Positions 34,631 through 45,119 of a stretch of DNA of 64,000 bases are shown here, in pieces (the stretch's first letter is position 1; each line of letters begins with the position of its first letter). Both the position numbers and the translations under genes were made by a program. The notes under the pieces were generated by a model, which saw nothing but the letters and a program-made list of their open reading frames with translations, was not told where the DNA came from and did not search any database. Source of the stretch: Heloderma charlesbogerti (Eukaryota > Chordata > Lepidosauria > Squamata > Helodermatidae); assembly GCA_026122225.1 (NCBI GenBank), contig JANEZZ010001897.1:806001-870000 (forward strand), given 5' to 3'.

Positions 34631-34837
34631 TGCTGCCCTGGGAATTCTATTAAAGGGCCATGTATAGATCCCTCAAAGAATAAATATAAAAAGAAATCCA
34701 ACCATATCGTATGGAAGTATAATTGTCTAACAGTTTGGGTGTCCCAAGATGCCATCCTGAATTAACCTTCCCCCTCAAGCAGCATTATTGGCATCATTAC
34801 TGGTATTAGACCGGATCCAGACTTAGTCATACTTACA

Positions 34838-35045
34838 GTTGTTGTTGTTCAGTAATGTCCGACTCTTCGTGACCCCATGGACCATAGCACGCCAGGCCTT
34901 CCTGTCCTGCGCTCTCTCCCGGAGCGTGCTCAAGTTCATATTCATTGCATCGGTGATGCTATCTAGCCATCTCATCCTCTGCCGTCCCCTTCTCCTTTTG
35001 CCTTCAGTCTTTCCCAGCATCAGGGTCTTTTCCAGAGAGTTTTCT
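34838..35045 (-). mobile_element. BovB (RTE) LINE 3' end
   Basis: On the minus strand it encodes the end of the BovB ORF (MLGKTEGKRRRGRQRMRW, WRAMVHGVTKSRT) and ends with the AACAACAACAA tail. Flanks TTAGTCATACTTA and TTAGTTATAACTA may be a diverged target duplication. It is inverted relative to the next BovB copy. Confidence 0.9.
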
Positions 35046-35074
35046 CTTCAAATTAGTTATAACTAACTCTACTC

Positions 35075-35756
35075 AACATTAAAAAAAACGAAGATCATGG
35101 CATCTGGCCCCATCACTTCCTGGCATATGGAAGGGGAAGAAATGGAAGCACTGACAGATTTTATTTTCTTGGGCTCCAAGATCACCGCAGACGGTGACTG
35201 TAGCCATGAAATTAAAAGACGCTTGCTCCTTGGGAGGAAAGCTATGGCAAACCTAGACAGCATAGTCAGAAGCAGAGACATCACCTTGCCGACAAAGGTG
35301 TGCATAATCAAAGCTATGGTTTTCCCAGTAGTAACGTATGGCTGTGAGAGCTGGACTATAAAGAAGGCTGAGCACCGAAGAATTGATGCTTTTAAACTGT
35401 GGTGCTGGAGAAGACTCTTACAAGTCCCCTGGACTGCAAGGAGGTCAAATCAGTCCATCCTGAAGGAAATCAACCCTGAGTGCTCATTGGAAGGACAGAT
35501 ACTGAAGCTGAAGCTCCAATATTTTGGCCACCAAATGCGAAGAGAAAACTCTCTGGAAAAGACCCTGATGCTGGGAAAGACTGAAGGCAAAAGGAGAAGG
35601 GGACAGCAGAGGATGAGATGGCTAGATAGCGTCACTGATGCAATGAATATGGACTTGAGCATGCTCTGGGAGAGAGCGCAGGACAGGAAGGCCTGGTGTA
35701 GTATGGTCCATGGGGTCACGAAGAGTCGAACACGACTGAATGACTGAACAGCAACA
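35075..35756 (+). mobile_element. BovB (RTE) LINE, 5' truncated, with 10-bp target duplication
   Basis: A 682-bp insertion flanked by AACTCTACTC at 35065-35074 and 35757-35766. It ends in the typical GACTGAATGACTGAACAGC-AACA tail. It is antisense to STAG1. Confidence 0.93.
35097..35747 (+). pseudogene. BovB ORF2 C-terminal part (216-codon frame)
   Basis: Open through the whole fragment: FIFLGSKITADGD, RRLLLGRKAMANLDSI, the conserved VTYGCESWTIKKAE, FKLWCWRRLLQVPWTARR, FGHQMRREN and VTKSRTRLND. It lacks endonuclease and the RT core because of 5' truncation. The open frame over 650 bp suggests a fairly recent insertion. Confidence 0.93.
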
Positions 35757-35793
35757 AACTCTACTCTAAGTATGAAAGTCTAGATCCAACCCA

Positions 35794-36470
35794 CAGATTA
35801 CTTCTCAAAGTGCCAGATTTTCTAACTGAAACATATAAAATCAGGCAAATCATTATGAAATGTTAGCTTTGGATCTTGAAATAAAGCTCCTTAAGAGCAG
35901 TTATTCAACTTTTTGATTATGGCTGGAATTCAGAGAAATGCCAGTTGCACTGAAAAACAATTTATTTTGGATTAATGGAAGGGAAAATAGAATTGATCTG
36001 TGTGGCAGTTACGTAACACACAACCATCCTTTATTGCTTTCAGATTAAAAGGAATCAATAGGGGCCTCATGCAAGGTCCCCACCATGCACTCCACATCTT
36101 AATTTGGTGACAAGACTATCAATGGGAGCAATTTTAGTCCTCCCCACAACCAACTCAGGGAGGGGGTGCTAAGTCCTGCAGGGGAGGTGGAGTGATTCAT
36201 GGACCTAGTATTCAGGACTAGACTGGCCAATCTAGCTGCCGATCAGCAGTTCAGGACTTTGCTCTGTAAACATGAAGGTAATCCTGTTCCCAAAATGGAG
36301 CAACATTCTCAGGTTATCAGAACAGGATTATTAGCCAAAAAGACAATACTGTTGCCCATGAAAATACTGCACAGAGAATATACATGTTTTTCGGAACATG
36401 AATTGTAAAACTAATTTTTGTAGTAGCACTATCAGTTTTGGGGATTTGTTGCTATCATGCCAGATATAAT
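35794..36470. other. STAG1 intron E/F, no element recognised
   Basis: No recognised repeat or gene. Confidence 0.4.
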
Positions 36471-36472
36471 TA

Positions 36473-37245
36473 TATTATTATTGTTGTTGTTGTTGTTGTT
36501 ATATTTATATCCCACCTTTTCCCCAATACTGGGACTCAAGGTGGCTTTACAACATTAAAGCTTATACAATTAAAACCTATAAATAGAAATAGAAATACAA
36601 GTGTACAAAAATTAAAAAATATAATTAAATCATCAATATTAAAATTGTAAAAATATCAAAACATTAAAAGACAACAAGAAAAATAGTGTCCATCCATCAT
36701 ATTTTCTGGAACAAAAAAGTTGTTACATGCCTGCGAAAACCTATCAAGGAGGGTGCCACTCTCGCCCCCTGGGAAGGGAGTTCCAGAACCTTGGGACAGC
36801 CACCGAGAAGGCCCTCTCCCACGTTCCCACCAGGCGTGCCTGTGATGGTGGCGGGATGGCGAGAAGGGCTTCCCCTGAAGATCTCAGGGCGCAAGTAGGC
36901 TCACAGGGGAGAATACGGTCTTTCAGATAACCTGGACCCGAGCCATATAGGACTTTATAGGACATGACCAGCAATTTGAATTGTGCCCGGAAACAGACTG
37001 GGAGCCAGTGAAGCTGTTTTAACAGGGGAGTTCTATGCTCCCTGTAACCAGCCCCAGTCAGCAGTCTGGCAGCAGGTTTTTGAACCAGCTGAAGTTTCTG
37101 AACTCTCTTCTGAGGCAGCCCCACGTAGCATGCATTACAGTAATCCAAACAGGATGTAACTAAGGCATGTGTTACTGTGGCCCAGTCAGACATCTCAAGG
37201 AAGGACCATGCTAATGCACTGCTGCCTATAAATAGGACCAAGACA
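36473..37245 (-). mobile_element. L2-like LINE 3' end with (AAC)n tail
   Basis: On the minus strand it runs from the C-terminal ORF2 domain through a 3' UTR ending CCACCTTGAGTCCC...GGTGGGATATAAATA and an (AAC)n/(AAT)n tail. That tail closely resembles the tail of the tRNA-derived SINEs in this window. Confidence 0.88.
36744..37241 (-). pseudogene. L2-like ORF2, C-terminal domain (165-codon frame)
   Basis: Motifs are THALVTSCLDYCNACYVGLP, VQKLQLVQKPAARLLTG, LLKQLHWLPV, FKLLVMSYKVLYGSGPGYL, RAFSVAVPRFWNSLP. The frame stays open for 165 codons. The reverse transcriptase is absent by truncation. Confidence 0.9.
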
Positions 37246-37307
37246 ACATCTTCAGTTATTTCTTTAAAGTATATACAATTTTCATTACTTCACAGTTCTG
37301 AAAAATA

Positions 37308-37496
37308 CAGGTTGCTACCTGTAACTGCAGTTCTTCGAGTGGTCATCTGTGCATTCACACATATGGGTTCTGCACCTGTGCAGAGCCTCAATTCAGGAAA
37401 CTTCTATAGCTGAGGAGTTTTGGCAGGAACCCTTCCCCCACCATCCCAGTGTGCATGTCCCTAACGGGTTCCCACTTATTCCCTCAGTTCCTTGAG
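37308..37496. repeat. DIRS copy 1, left inverted terminal repeat
   Basis: Contains GGTCATCTGTGCATTCACAC, CTTCTATAGCTGAGGAGTTT and CCTTCCCCCACC. All three recur in inverted form at the right end. The outermost bases (CAGGTTGCTACCTG) are themselves palindromic. Confidence 0.88.
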
Positions 37497-37730
37497 AGCC
37501 AGTGTGGTGTAGTGGCAAGAGTGCTGGACTGGGAGCCGGGAGATCCGGGTTCTAGTCCCCACTTGGCCATGGAAGCTCACTGGGTGACTTTGGGCCAGTC
37601 ACAGACTCTCAGCCCAACCTACCTCACAGGGTTGTTGTTGTGAGGATAAAATGGAGAGGAGGAGGATAATGTAAGCCGCCTTGGGTTCCTTGCAAGAGGA
37701 AAAAAGGTGGGATATAAATGCAATAATAAG
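37497..37730 (+). mobile_element. tRNA-derived SINE with L2-like tail, copy 3
   Basis: Head GTGGTGTAGTGGC, B box GGTTCTAGTCC, tail GGTGGGATATAAATGCAATAA. Comparison with DIRS copy 2 (CCTTGAGACTGCC, uninterrupted) shows this copy sits exactly between CCTTGAG and ACTG of the DIRS terminal region. It is very similar to copy 1. Confidence 0.93.
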
Positions 37731-37832
37731 ACTGACATTGTAGCCTTGGAATTGAGAAGAACTACCTTTGGTACCCAACATCGAACTCCAGTATGACACC
37801 AAAGATTGCTGACCCAAAGGGGACAGCAGGTG

Positions 37833-37925
37833 GGTTGTGTGAATGCACAGATGACCATTCAAAGAACTACAGATACAGGTAGCAACCTGTGTTTCTTCTT
37901 CATGGTCTCTGGGCATCACACGTAT
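37833..37925. repeat. DIRS copy 1, internal complementary region
   Basis: TGTGTGAATGCACAGATGACC is the complement of the outer left end. Immediately after AGGTAGCAACCTGT comes TTCATGGTCTCTGGGCATCAC, which is the complement of the outer right end. This back-to-back arrangement is the known template region used to complete DIRS circles. Confidence 0.88.
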
Positions 37926-38117
37926 GTGCAAGTAGCAAGCTAACGTACAAGTTGATGGGTGAGTATCCTACTACAAAACACATGAAAGGACGACATGACC
38001 AAAAGTACAGTCAACTCTAGCTAATGTCTAACAAAGGTAGACAGTATTGACCAAGCTGCAACAAGGCACAGCTCAGGGATGGCAACCCCTCTGTCGAGTG
38101 CAACCAACGTCACTGCC

Positions 38118-38810
38118 TCACAAGTAGTGTGAGCTCAGACTGAGGCAGACAGAGTCCAACCAGCTCATATGACAGCTTGATAGTCTTTCCGATCCAGGAT
38201 GTGAAGCAGTGAATCGAGAGAGGCTGGCTTTTGTGCTTGCCACCGTAACAGTCAAAGAAGCAAGGCAACAGTCGAAACTGCTCAGTTCTCGACTTGTAGA
38301 AAGCCTAAGCATGGCATTGAGCAAGTGTAGGGTTGACTCCAAAGGCATAACCAGGAAGGCAAAGAAAGCAGGCAGAACAATGTCCTGATTCAAATGAAAG
38401 TCTGACATAACCTTAGGCAGGAATGCAGGGTCAGGCCTGAGCATGACTTTTGTCTTGGTGAAAAGTGAGATAGGGTTGGTGTACTCTGAGTGCACAGAGT
38501 TCACTAGCCTGCCATGCAGATCTGATGGCCACCAAGAATGCCACCTTCCACAAAAGGAGGCGCAGATCTGTCGTTGCCTGTGGCTCAAAGTTCTTGGATA
38601 AAAGTGCCTTAAGCACCACAGATAGGCTCCAGTTCGGTACTGTAGAGCAAATTGGAGGTCCTAGATTCCTGATCCCTTTCAGAAATCTCTTCGCTGTCAG
38701 ATGTGAGAAGACAGAAATGCCCTCAACAGGAGGGTGAAAAGCAGAGACAGCTGATAAATAAGCTCTGAGAGATGACAGTTTGAGTCCTTTCTTAAGAAGA
38801 GAGAGGAGGA
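38118..38810 (-). pseudogene. DIRS copy 1 tyrosine recombinase, broken
   Basis: The N-terminal core-binding part reads GLKLSSLRAYLSAVSAFH, ISVFSHLTAKRFLKGI. The catalytic part reads TTDLRLLLWKVAFLVAIRS and VMLRPDPAFLPKV with a frame change between. Where family members carry the first catalytic Arg (RxSEL), this copy has SAWQASEL, so the Arg position appears replaced. This recombinase would integrate the circular DNA intermediate. Confidence 0.85.
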
Positions 38811-38929
38811 ATTGAAGTATCTAGTGCAGTGAGCACTGAAGTGAATGGAAGCCCTGAGAGTGTGCAAAGGTGGAAAGAGCAGTCTATTTCCTCACGTACA
38901 AACACTGTGTGGAGGGCTTAAGAGCAGCA

Positions 38930-39500
38930 TCAAGAATTCTTTGTATCGATGCTGGGACTGATCCAGTCTGTTACCCAATCTTCCACGCCATTACGCGGAG
39001 GGTTGCTAGGTCCAGGTGTGGATCTGGCCATTCTCCCTGGTGAGAAGGGATGGGTGCAATGGGAGACGATGGTGCTGACCTTGCGCCACCCTGAGCAGCA
39101 GGGTGAACTACGGTTGGCACAACCACCAAGGAGTTTTGAGGATGCATTCGGTACCGTCCATCCCAATCTTTGCCAGAACCCTGGTAATCAGTGGGATAAG
39201 GAAGAAAAGGTAGAACAGTCCTCCCATCCACCTCAGAAAATAAGTATCCCACAGTCCTGTGCCACAGCCCACTCAGCTGCAAAAGTCCTAGCACACAGCA
39301 TGGTCCTGATGTCAAATAGATCCACATGTGGCACACCCCAACTCTGAAACAGATTCCTCAGGACTGACCTGTATAACTCCCACTCATGGGAGCTAAGTGA
39401 GATCCAGCTGAGCTGGTCCGCCAGGGCACTGTCCATGCTAGCAACATGGGTTGCAACCAGACTGATTCAATAAGGCAGACACCAGTGGAAATTTCCAGCG
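38930..39500 (-). pseudogene. DIRS copy 1 RNase H and connecting region, broken
   Basis: Readable pieces are ALADQLSWISLSSHEWEL, LRNLFQSWGVPHVDLF, then ILVVPTVVHPAAQ-like and PHLDLATLRVMAWKI text in another frame. They match the C-terminal end of DIRS RT/RNase H proteins. Confidence 0.75.
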
Positions 39501-39539
39501 TTAAAGCAAGGGGTGGGAGCGATCTTGTACCCCTCAACT

Positions 39540-40100
39540 TGTTCTGGTACACAACTACTGTTCACCTCTATCCACCAAAGAAGGTGGTTCTATGTCAACC
39601 AGTTGTCGATGTACAGGTACACCTTGACAACACCTTGCATCCAAAGATGGGAACAGACCACCACCACGCACTTGGTGAATACTCTCAGAGAGGTGGCGAG
39701 GCTGAAAGACAGCACCCAGAACTAGTAGGCGTCAGCACTGATGGCAAAGCGGAGGTAACATTGGTGCAACTCCATTATGGCGATATGAAAATACACATCC
39801 TTGAGCTCAATAGAGGCAAACCAATCTTCTCAGGAGAGGAGAGGGAGGACAGATGCCAGAAAGACCATGCAGAACTTCCTGGGTGAGATGTAGAGGCTGA
39901 GTTCTCAGAGGTCCAGAACTGGCTGGAGCCCTCCATCTTTCTTTAGTACCGTGAAGTACTTTGAGTAGAACCTATCACAGAGATGTGAATGCGGGACAGG
40001 TACGATGACTCCCTTCCCAAGAAGAGCATCAACCTCCTGGTGGAGAATGGGGGATGAGGCCATGACCTTCATAGTACTGAATGGAGGGAGGGTATTGAAC
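39540..40100 (-). pseudogene. DIRS copy 1 reverse transcriptase, broken
   Basis: Frames show ALLGKGVIVPVP, KDGGLQPVLDL, YFHIAIMELHQCYLRFAIS and VVKVYLYIDNW. The active-site motif YxDD reads YIDN: the second catalytic Asp codon is AAC (rc at about 39603-39620). Several stops are also present, so the enzyme is dead. Confidence 0.85.
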
Positions 40101-40904
40101 TCGATCCTGTAGCCCCTCCATACAATGGAAAGAACCCAGAAGGCTGATGTGATGCTGTGCCAGGTCAGATGATAAGTGGAGAGCTCTGAAGATGGGAGGA
40201 CAAGTCGAGTAACACAAATGAAGGGGGCTAAGACAAAGATGCTGCTTATTTCTGCTGTCAGGCTTGCAGCAATAGCTGCGTGACTTTGAAGTTGAGAAAT
40301 ATTTTCCCGATACTACCGGTTGAGAGCAGTGCTGTAACAATGGCCCCAGTTGTTGGGGTGGATATCCGGTGGTGGAACATTGGAAGCAGCACCATTGTCT
40401 GGATGGCTGTTGGGGCATAAAACGCATACAAGGCACCATAGTATGGGTCTTCTGGACCGAGTCTAATGCATTGTCAGTTTTCACATTAAACAATCCTTGG
40501 ACATCAAAGGGCAGGTCTTCGATATGGGCTCTAGTCACTTGTGGGAGGTTAGCTGACCTCAACCAGGTGTGGCAACAGAGGGCGATGGAGCCAAGCAGTA
40601 CTTCTGAGTCACAGACAACTTGATGGTACAGTGTATTTATTTGCTGCCTTGACAGCTTTATTGCCTTGGATTGGAAGAGGTGGCCTAAATCCTTATCATC
40701 CGGAAGATGGTCAAGGAGGTGACCTACTTTATCCCATAAAAGTAGCTGGTACCCAGACATGGCTCCCTGATAATTAGAGATCTTTATGCCCATTGCTGCG
40801 GAGGAATATAATCTCCTCCCAGTTAGGTCAAGGTGTCTGCCTTCTTTGTCAGTTGGAGTGGAATGTGCCCCATGGGCCTTCCCTTGCACAGCCTTGACAA
40901 CCAT
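40029..40904 (-). pseudogene. DIRS copy 1 gag, C-terminal region (291-codon frame)
   Basis: Open for 291 codons: GRHLDLTGRRLYSSAAMG, ISNYQGAMSGYQLLLWDK, HLLDHLPDDKDLGHLF, TWLRSANLPQ, EDLPFDVQGLFNVKTD, then a Gln/Ser-rich tail. This is the conserved DIRS/Pat gag block immediately upstream of RT. Confidence 0.85.
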
Positions 40905-41063
40905 TGAGTTTGGGGCCGGGTGTTTAATAGGTACTTGGCATTAGTCTCTTGGAAACGATACACCCCCGCCAAGTGGTGTATCGGTTGGTGGTGCCATAGT
41001 GGAGGGGGCTTTCCAGAATTGTTTTATGCTCTCCTCTAGTGCAGGGATGAGAGGAATGGCCAC

Positions 41064-41429
41064 TCACCACAGATGTTCTGCTTTCACAATGTCGAAAATT
41101 GGGAAAATCCTGCATGATGAGGCTACTTGCTGGGTCTCTAGGCCCAAGGCCTGCGCCATTCTTGGAACCTGACTAGAAAATTGTCCCACCTCCTCTGACA
41201 CGGAGATGGCATCATTCGACCTGACTACTGCATTGAGCAAGGAGATGGATAGAGGGCAGGAAGACTGAGATGTGGTGTTGGACTGATAGCTTTCCATACC
41301 ATAAAGCAGAGATTCCTCTGGTGGAACCTGACGTGGAGCCTGTTTCTCTCCCTCCTTGTGGGGAAGCGATGAGGTGTCACCAATATGAGATTGTGGAAGT
41401 GACTGTAGCATGACCCATGGCTGGCTCAT
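41064..41429 (-). pseudogene. DIRS copy 1 gag, middle region
   Basis: A 121-codon frame with VSEEVGQFSSQVPRMAQAL, a conserved helix of DIRS gag proteins. It is in a different frame from the neighbouring gag segments. Confidence 0.7.
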
Positions 41430-42232
41430 AGGCAGGACAGTCAGCAGCTACACATTTATGGCTGTGATAGAGCAGACAGGACCGTTTGCAACTGCGCTAT
41501 CTGCAGCTGCAGTCGAACAGGGGCACAATCTGAGTCAGAGTGCAAAAAGTCTCTTCTCCATCTGGAGGTCTCACCACCACAGCTGATGGATGTCATTGGT
41601 ACCAATTTTCTTTCCAATAAGGAGGACCAGCATGGGGGGTTGGGTAGTATGGACCATAAGGATCATCATGGTGTTCAACCCAATCCTGAGGTCCTCTATA
41701 TTGTGAGTCCCAAGCCGAATGTCTGTCTCAAGTCACAGAATGGAAATCTGGACCTGTTTCGATAGCAGCTCCACTCAAAAAACTAGGGGCATGACCTCTC
41801 TTAGAAGAAGTGACGAAGTACATCGAATCCAGCGATTGTGGGTACATCTCGTGCCAAACACGTCTAGCCTGTAGTGATGAGGTGACAAAGTGGATCCCCT
41901 GGGGACAGATCCCAGATCTCACCCTCCAATGCTGATGTAATTGGAATAGGCTCCCCTGCTGGGGCTGGATTCACCACAGGAATCGGCGAAAATAACATTG
42001 GTGGAGCAGCAGGTACAGGCGATGGTACAGGCGATGGTACAGGCGACTGTGTTCAACCCTGAGGCATATGTGAAGCAGAGGAAGATGAAGCCGGTGCTGA
42101 AGGTCACTGTTGATCCCGAGATGCCGGAACAGAAGCGGGTGGAGCTGCCAGATGCAAGAGACATGCTTCATCCTGCATTGGAGTGCTGGGATACGCAACA
42201 GATTGTGGTGGTCACTGTTGATCCCAAGGTGC

Positions 42233-42783
42233 TCATGCAGAGTCAGGGACAGCGCACGAGTGCGAGGGGCATGCTTGATCCCAAGGAAAGTCATCCAACT
42301 TTTTAGAAGTCTTTTTCTTCTTTTTAGGTTCCAAAGAAGACAGACGTGCCTGCTTTGAAGCTTTAGCCTTTTTGGTTGGCTTTTTAGACAGTGAAAGCGT
42401 CAGCCTGGACTGGGAGGATCTTGTATACTTGGGGGAGTACAACGTTGAGGGCATCTCCTTGCAAAAGAGAAAGGGGAGATAGGGGATGATAACCACAACA
42501 CTGGAGCAGGTTCCTGCATGGCAGGCAAGTTTCCTGAGGGTGAGGCTGGCATCCCTGCCATACCTTTTGGTTCCTCAATGGCTTCCAATGTACAGTTCCA
42601 GAGCATAGCTTTCAGCTGATCAGAATGATTTTGCCTCACCCACTTTGAAAAGGCTTGGCAGTGAGGACAAATCTCAACAACGTGACCTTCTCCAAGGCAG
42701 AAAAGGCATAGAGAATACCCATCGGGCGGTGGTAACTTGGCTCCACAATGGACACACTTTCTAAATGGTTTCTTAATGCCCAT
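42233..42783 (-). pseudogene. DIRS copy 1 gag, N-terminal zinc-binding region and basic linker
   Basis: Starts MGIKKPFRKC at 42783. The cysteine cluster CVHCGAKLPPPDGYSLCLFC, then GEGHVVEICPHC, gives three CxxC pairs and a His, a likely zinc-binding module known from DIRS gag. A frame change leads to a Lys-rich linker (LEPKKKKKTSKKLDD). Confidence 0.8.
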
Positions 42784-42949
42784 ATACCTGTGAGGATGAG
42801 AGTGAAAAACCAAATACAAATAAAAATGCAGAAGAGCAAGATAGAAAAACTCTGATAGGAGAAAGAAAGAACAAACCTTAGCTTGAAAAATGCTCTCACA
42901 TGGACTGAGTGCAAGAGGAGCTCCCTCATGAGGCTACCACAATGGCAGT

Positions 42950-43131
42950 CGAAAGAGAACTGAGGGAATAAGCAGGAATCTGCCAGGGACACGTGCACTG
43001 AGACGGTGGGGGAAGGGTTCCTGTCAAAACTCCTCAGCTATAGAAGTTTCCCAATTCAAGGCTCTGTGCAGGCACAGAGCCCATATGTGTGATGCACAGA
43101 GACCATGAATAAGAAATGTTTCTTACAGGTT
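42950..43131. repeat. DIRS copy 1, right inverted terminal repeat
   Basis: Inverted match to the left repeat: GGTGGGGGAAGGGTTCCTGTC, AAACTCCTCAGCTATAGAAG and TGTGTGATGCACAGAGACC. Identity is high but not complete. Confidence 0.85.
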
Positions 43132-43748
<617 letters not shown>

Positions 43749-43906
43749 TTAATTTTCTCTATTCTCAGCACTCTTCTCCTTCCAGTGACTCTGCCCTTAC
43801 TCCCTTGCTGTCCCTTATGCCTAGAACTGTTTCCCTTAAGACCAGTGTGAGGCAATCTCTTACTTTTCAGAGTCCACTTTTGGCATAACCTGTTAGTCCC
43901 CATAAA

Positions 43907-44242
43907 AAAGGTAAAGGTGTCCCCAACCAGTCGTGTCCGACTCTAGGGTGTGATGCTCATCTCCATTTCTAAACCAAAGAGCCAGCGCTGTCCAAAGACG
44001 CTTCCGTGGTCATGTGGCCGGCATGACTGAACACCGAGGTGCACAGAACGCTGTTACCTTTCCCGCTGAGGCGGTACCTATTTATCTACTTGCAATTTCT
44101 TGCTTTCGAACTGCTAGGTTGGCAGAAGCTGGGACTGAAGACGGGAGCTCACTCCATCACGCAGCACTCGGGTCTCGAACTGCTGTCCTGCTGACCTTCC
44201 GGTCTGCAATTCAGCGTCTTAACCACTAAGCCACCGTGGCCC
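43907..44242 (-). mobile_element. Sauria-type SINE with 13-bp target duplication
   Basis: Minus strand: the head GGGCCACGGTGGCTTAGTGG (A box) and GCAGTTCGAGACCCGAGTG (B box) lead to a body with ATAGGTACCGCCTCAGCGG and TTTGGACAGCGCTGGCTC. The end is GAGTCGGACACGACTGG, shared with BovB. It is flanked by a perfect TAGTCCCCATAAA at 43894-43906 and 44243-44255. This SINE family is diagnostic of squamates and is mobilised by BovB. Confidence 0.96.
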
Positions 44243-44255
44243 TAGTCCCCATAAA

Positions 44256-44792
44256 CTACTATAACTAAGCTTAACTATGTGCAACTGAAATACATCCATA
44301 TTTTTCCCCAATTTACCCTGGCTTTATTTCTCCCCATTTCTTCTGTTGTCTCTTACATCAAATTTAAGCTTATAAACACCTTAGTAGGGAAGGGGCCTGC
44401 CCTCTTATATTCTGCATATGAATGGTGCTATATACATAATAACAATTATTCTGTTTTTAGCCTAACACAATTTGTAGTTGTCTGTATGTTTTTCATGAAA
44501 CGTGCTTACTTACATATTAATTAATTTTAGACTTTTTCTGAGAGAATGGTATTTTTTTTCCTCAGGAAGGCCATTGTTACTGTACAATACACACTAAAGG
44601 AACTATGAAGTTATAATACAAACTGTTAAACTTGGCAGGGATATTTAAGGTTAATAACAAAAACTGGAGGTAAATATTATACCACTTTTTTGAAGTTTTC
44701 TTCCAGATATTCATAAATGTTAAGCAATCCAGTGAAACGTTATCCTCTTTGACAACTACCTAGACCTAAAAAAGCCTTTCCCCCCCACTTAC
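44256..44792. other. STAG1 intron D/E, no element recognised
   Basis: No recognised repeat or coding sequence. Confidence 0.4.
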
Positions 44793-44866
44793 CGATATCT
44801 ATGGACGAATATACCCTTGAAAATGGAATTCATCATATTTTCAATTTCATCCTGATTTTCTTGCAA
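44793..44866 (-). CDS. STAG1: STAG1 exon D (start of stromalin conservative domain)
   Basis: This 74-nt exon encodes LQENQDEIENMMNSIFKG through HRY plus two bases of an arginine codon. The acceptor is ttttag and the donor gtaagt. The stromalin conservative domain begins near its end. Confidence 0.96.
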
Positions 44867-45119
44867 CTAAAATACAAAATAATATTTATTTAAATATCTA
44901 TAAGCTGCCTGTCTGGACCACGTCTACCCAATTAAGGTTACTAATATTCCAGATTGACTGTATGATATGAAATATTTCCTAGATATCTATTCCTAAATAT
45001 CTGAAGGGTGCGGGCTTGTCTGGAGCAGTTCAGGATTTCATGGTTACAATTGACTGCCATAAGCCTGTCTCAAACTATATCTAGCCCGATGTATATGTCA
45101 AGTGATACTCTTAACTCTT

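Larger units (their letters stand above)
34806..35793. mobile_element. GGATCCA-ended MITE split by two BovB insertions
   Basis: The outer parts are ACCGGATCCAGACTTAGTCATACTTA on the left and TAAGTATGAAAGTCTAGATCC on the right, which are inverted complements. Between them lie two BovB LINE tails in opposite orientations. The MITE must therefore be the oldest of the three. Confidence 0.6.
37308..43131 (-). mobile_element. DIRS-type tyrosine-recombinase retrotransposon, copy 1
   Basis: Inverted (not direct) terminal repeats are present at 37308-37496 and about 42950-43131. An internal complementary region at 37833-37925 joins the outer sequences of both ends. On the minus strand the order is gag with a CxxC cluster, RT, RNase H, then tyrosine recombinase. 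No target duplication is seen, as expected for integration through a circular intermediate by a recombinase. The coding regions are broken by stops and frameshifts. It is in the STAG1 sense orientation in the intron between exons E and F, and a SINE interrupts it at 37497-37730. Confidence 0.92.

Noticed and set aside
35450..35719. 89-codon minus-strand frame
   Set aside because: Antisense of the BovB ORF.
41998..42306. 102-codon plus-strand frame
   Set aside because: Antisense shadow of the DIRS copy 1 gag region.
37308..43131. Endogenous retrovirus or gypsy element
   Set aside because: Terminal repeats are inverted, an internal complementary region is present, and a tyrosine recombinase replaces a DDE integrase. 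There is no protease.
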